A stretch of DNA of 64,000 nucleotides from contig JAZQVO010000031.1 of NCBI GenBank assembly GCA_045631905.1, forward strand, positions 23,207-87,206, written 5' to 3'. The notes beneath the pieces are model-generated. The model was not told where the DNA came from, ran no database searches, and saw nothing but the letters and a program-made list of their open reading frames with translations. Source of the stretch: HGM04593 sp045631905. Its GTDB lineage: Bacteria; Bacteroidota; Bacteroidia; Bacteroidales; Bacteroidaceae. Shown piece by piece: positions 61,612-64,000 of this stretch (positions within the stretch are counted from its first letter, which is position 1; each line of letters starts with the position of its first letter). A program made the translations under genes and the position numbers.

Positions 61612-62106
61612 ATGAAAGCTGAAATAACTAACAAATTGTCGTCATACGTATTCTACGGCCTTTTGGTAATTACAGCCATTGTGCTTGTGATGTTCTACGC
61701 TGTAGGTTATGACAACGTTGAAACGGTTACCGGCGGTAAGGTAGCAAATTCGCCACTTTACACCGACCTTTTGATGTATTGGATGTATGCATTGATGGTA
61801 ATAGGTACCATCTGTGTAGCTGTGTTCGGTGTGATGCAGTTCTTCACCGAGCTGGCAAATGACCCCAAAGGCGCAATAAAGAGCATTGTATCAATAGCAA
61901 TATTGATCGCTCTTTTTGTAGTAGCATACTTTATGGCTTCTGACGAGCCTATACTCAGCAACGGTAAGGTTTTTGAGGAGAAAACTCCTCTTATAATCAG
62001 CGACGTGTGCATCTATGTACAATATGTTCTTTTGGCAGTGTCGTTGGTTTCTGCAATATTGAGCCTTGCCGGCGTGTTTAAAATGTTTAATAGAGTAAAA
62101 GCGTAA
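61612..62106 (+). CDS. Four-helix membrane protein of the exb cluster, unknown function
   Basis: 164 residues with four membrane helices (about 13-30, 55-78, 88-108, 132-155). Only short loops connect them. A periplasmic-type loop (AVGYDNVETVTGGKVANSPLY) lies between the first two. I recognise no named family. Its position between exbB (25 nt) and the first exbD (5 nt) makes a subunit or regulator of the motor complex likely. Confidence 0.85.
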   Translation: MKAEITNKLSSYVFYGLLVITAIVLVMFYAVGYDNVETVTGGKVANSPLYTDLLMYWMYALMVIGTICVAVFGVMQFFTELANDPKGAIKSIVSIAILIALFVVAYFMASDEPILSNGKVFEEKTPLIISDVCIYVQYVLLAVSLVSAILSLAGVFKMFNRVKA

Positions 62107-62111
62107 TTATA

Positions 62112-62708
62112 ATGGGTAAAAGAAAAGTTCCGGGACTTAACGCCAGTTCAACGGCCGACATCTCGTTCATCTTGCTCATCTTCTTCTTGGTAACCACTTC
62201 AATGGATACCGACCGCGGTTTGCAGGTACGCTTGCCTCAGCCACCCGACGAAACACAGTTGCAGGATCCCCCTAAGATTCGCAAACGTAACAGTTTGGTG
62301 GTTAATGTAAACATGAATAACGAGATTCTTATCACACAGGGAGAGAAAACTCCTTTCGTTATTCCTGTTACAGAGTTGCGTGCTTTGGCAAAAGAGTTTA
62401 TTGCCAACCCCGAAAACCGTGCCGACTATCCCGAGAAGCATGCTGAAAAGTTGCCCGATCCCTTCGGAGTACAGATGGTTACCAGCAAGCACGTAATTTC
62501 GTTGCAGACCGACCGTGCCACAAACTACGATACCTACTTCCAAGTAGAGAACGAGTTGTACGGAGCCTATAACGAGTTGCGCGACGAGTTGGCAAGAAAA
62601 ACTTTTGGACGTCCGTTTGATGAGTGTAACGAAGACCAGCAATTTGCTTGTCGTATGTACTATAAAACCATGATATCGGAGGCTGAACCCCGTAAGTATA
62701 ATCAGTAA
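62112..62708 (+). CDS. exbD: ExbD/TolR-family biopolymer transport protein (first copy)
   Basis: 198 residues. The N-terminal cytoplasmic segment with LNASSTADISFILLIFFLVTTSMDTDRG holds the key Asp in the membrane helix (in ADISF). The periplasmic part (about 50-198) is long for the family and has charged segments. With ExbB it couples the proton gradient to energising an outer-membrane transporter. It is 5 nt behind the four-helix protein and 5 nt before the second copy. Confidence 0.92.
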   Translation: MGKRKVPGLNASSTADISFILLIFFLVTTSMDTDRGLQVRLPQPPDETQLQDPPKIRKRNSLVVNVNMNNEILITQGEKTPFVIPVTELRALAKEFIANPENRADYPEKHAEKLPDPFGVQMVTSKHVISLQTDRATNYDTYFQVENELYGAYNELRDELARKTFGRPFDECNEDQQFACRMYYKTMISEAEPRKYNQ

Positions 62709-62713
62709 TCACT

Positions 62714-63175
62714 ATGAGTAAGTTCGGAAAAAAAAATAAGGCAGAAATGCCTGAGTTGAATACCTCGTCATTGCCCGACTTGATATTCTCTATCCTCTTC
62801 TTCTTCATGATTGTAACATCAATGCGTGAAGTTGAGCTGAAAGTAGAGTTCAAGATTCCTCAGGGTACCGAGTTGGAGAAACTCGAGCGCAAGTCTTTGG
62901 TGTCTAACATTTACATAGGTAAGCCCACACGCGATTATCGCGCAAAGTTGGGTTCTGCGAGCCGTATTCAGCTCAACGATAAATTTGCCGATGTATCGCA
63001 CATACGCGAATATGTACAGGACGAGCGCGAGAGCTTGGCGGAGCGCGATAAGCCTTTCATGAAGATTTCTATTAAAGCCGATACTAATACCGAGATGGGT
63101 ATTATCACCGACGTTAAAATGGAACTTCGTAAAGCATGGGCTTTGAGCATTGTTTACTCTGCATCACAGAGATAA
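62714..63175 (+). CDS. exbD: ExbD/TolR-family biopolymer transport protein (second copy)
   Basis: 153 residues. The same pattern is shorter: PELNTSSLPDLIFSILFFFMIVTSM, with the membrane Asp in LPDLIF, then a compact periplasmic domain ending in TDVKMELRKAWALSIVYSAS. Two different ExbD proteins next to one ExbB are typical of Bacteroidota. A strong terminator follows. Confidence 0.92.
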   Translation: MSKFGKKNKAEMPELNTSSLPDLIFSILFFFMIVTSMREVELKVEFKIPQGTELEKLERKSLVSNIYIGKPTRDYRAKLGSASRIQLNDKFADVSHIREYVQDERESLAERDKPFMKISIKADTNTEMGIITDVKMELRKAWALSIVYSASQR

Positions 63176-63192
63176 TATTTCAATAGAAATAT

Positions 63193-63236
63193 ACACAAAT
63201 AAGAGAGGTTGCCACGGCAACCTCTCTTATTTGTGT
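63193..63236 (+). terminator. Terminator of the exb cluster
   Basis: Perfect 21-bp stem (63193-63213 with 63216-63236) around 2 nt, about 18 nt after the last stop. Confidence 0.9.
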
Positions 63237-64000
63237 TATAACCGACCGAGGAAATAAACCAGTCTTTTAACATCTCGGTGTTGTTCCCCGGTTGTTCTCA
63301 CTATAAAGCAAAATTTTATATGTTCTTTGTCGCGTAAAGAACCAAACGCCCGGCTTTTAACGGTGCCTGTGTCTTTTTTGGAGATTACCTTTGCTTATAA
63401 TTTGCTTTATAATCATAAGGTTGTTCATTGATGCGCAGAGGTCTTTGGTACTTTCTGTCGGCACAGAAAGTACGTAAAAAACGTCTCTTTTCGATGGAGC
63501 GACAGCGACGAGAAATCTCGAAAAAACAATATTTTTTCTTTTAACTCCTCGTGTTGTTCCTCGGTTATTCTCACTATAAAACAAGATTTTTATGTTCTTT
63601 GTCGCGCAAAGAATCAAACGCCCGGCACGCGAGAAAAAGCAGTCGTAACCGCCTTTGTTCGCAAGTTGCAAGCAACGTTCCTCAGTCGGCTGTTACTTGT
63701 CGCTCCGCTCTTGTCGTTAATTATTAGGTGCTCCGGAACTCGCTCGGTGTTGCGTTAAGGGGAAAATATAACGGCACACCTCGCTCTGCATGTCCTCGCT
63801 TTCTCCTAATAATTAACGGAGCTGTGCTCTGCTTTTTACGGTGCCGGTGTCTTTTTTGGAGATTACCTTTGTTTGTAAATACCTTCTTTATAATCATGAG
63901 GTTGTTCATTGATGCGCATTAAAGCTTTTAGAAAAACGAGCGTCAGTATTTTTGGGAAAAGTGGAGGACTGTTTGAGCGTCAGGTAAGAAAAATGGCTTG
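63237..64000. repeat. Gene-free region of degenerate direct repeats
   Basis: Two repeat families occur. One is at about 63272-63353 and 63549-63625 (shared TTGTTCC, TCTCACTATAAA, TTCTTTGTCGCG, AACGCCCGG). The other is at 63356-63436 and 63834-63918 (shared GTGTCTTTTTTGGAGATTACC and GGTTGTTCATTGATGCGCA). A perfect hairpin with 11-bp arms lies at 63448-63473. No reading frame shows protein features. It looks like multi-copy intergenic repeat material. Confidence 0.7.

Noticed and set aside
63237..64000. CRISPR array or rRNA fragment
   Set aside because: Repeats are long, degenerate and irregularly spaced; no rRNA-like segment was recognised.

Overview
The window looks like a piece of a Bacteroidales (Bacteroidota) chromosome. 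Many genes have the promoter signature of that phylum: TAnnTTTG at -7, and at several sites a TTTG at -33 with a 19-20 nt spacer. Shine-Dalgarno signals are weak, and the gene set fits: UpxY-type antiterminator, B12-dependent ribonucleotide reductase, methylmalonyl-CoA mutase, OmpA-family and PorE-like envelope proteins, and an ExbB/ExbD cluster with two exbD genes. The genus cannot be fixed by reading alone.

Positions 1-17,600 hold a large surface-polysaccharide locus, all on the minus strand. It starts at 17355 with a upxY-type gene. Next come an outer-membrane export lipoprotein, a Wzc-like tyrosine kinase/copolymerase with a tyrosine-repeat tail, a PHP-type tyrosine phosphatase, a flippase, an iron-sulfur F420-hydrogenase-beta-like protein, a polysaccharide pyruvyl transferase and a GT8 enzyme. 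After a 204-nt gap with its own promoter and a long inverted repeat comes a second gene train: GT2, GT4, a membrane-anchored five-bladed-propeller protein, GT4, GT2, a HAD/COG5610 protein and a GT2 cut by the window edge. The proteins between about 2,560 and 9,000 look AT-biased. No Wzy polymerase or initiating phosphoglycosyl transferase is visible, so the locus probably continues to the left.

Positions 17,600-24,150 carry a methyltransferase, a GT9 heptosyltransferase-like gene with a DUF4254 gene, pdxB, the acpP-fabF-rnc cluster and folB. Positions 24,200-31,550 form a replication-linked segment: nrdJ, a noncoding stretch with DnaA-box-like repeats, dnaA, an 800-nt T-rich noncoding region and dnaX. 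Positions 31,500-45,450 contain a FtsB/DivIC-like gene, OmpA-family proteins, a LysM glucosaminidase, cdd-LMW phosphatase-ruvC, a PorE-like lipoprotein, topB, and mutB/mutA behind a structured leader. Positions 45,600-60,400 contain a secreted endonuclease I-type protein with a T9SS-like C-terminal domain, a phosphoesterase and kinase pair, a MATE transporter, mnmA-xseA-xseB, ilvE, a DUF975 gene, trmB, a Dabb gene, an Mrp ATPase, and the minus-strand operon lpxK-PNP-thiL-Imm17-like. The right end has tRNA-Ser(GGA), an exbB/novel membrane protein/exbD/exbD cluster, and about 750 nt of degenerate repeats with no gene.

The most unusual signals are noncoding. A roughly 90-nt element occurs at 31421-31510 and 50362-50450: the flanks are conserved, the hairpin arms differ in sequence but keep pairing, and a third, looser relative lies at 20199-20307; all sit directly upstream of genes. 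There is also a three-way-junction leader before mutA (45484-45535), a perfect 20-bp palindrome over the -33 box of the polysaccharide promoter (17551-17594), and a 21-bp inverted repeat in the leader of the second polysaccharide transcript (7900-8000).
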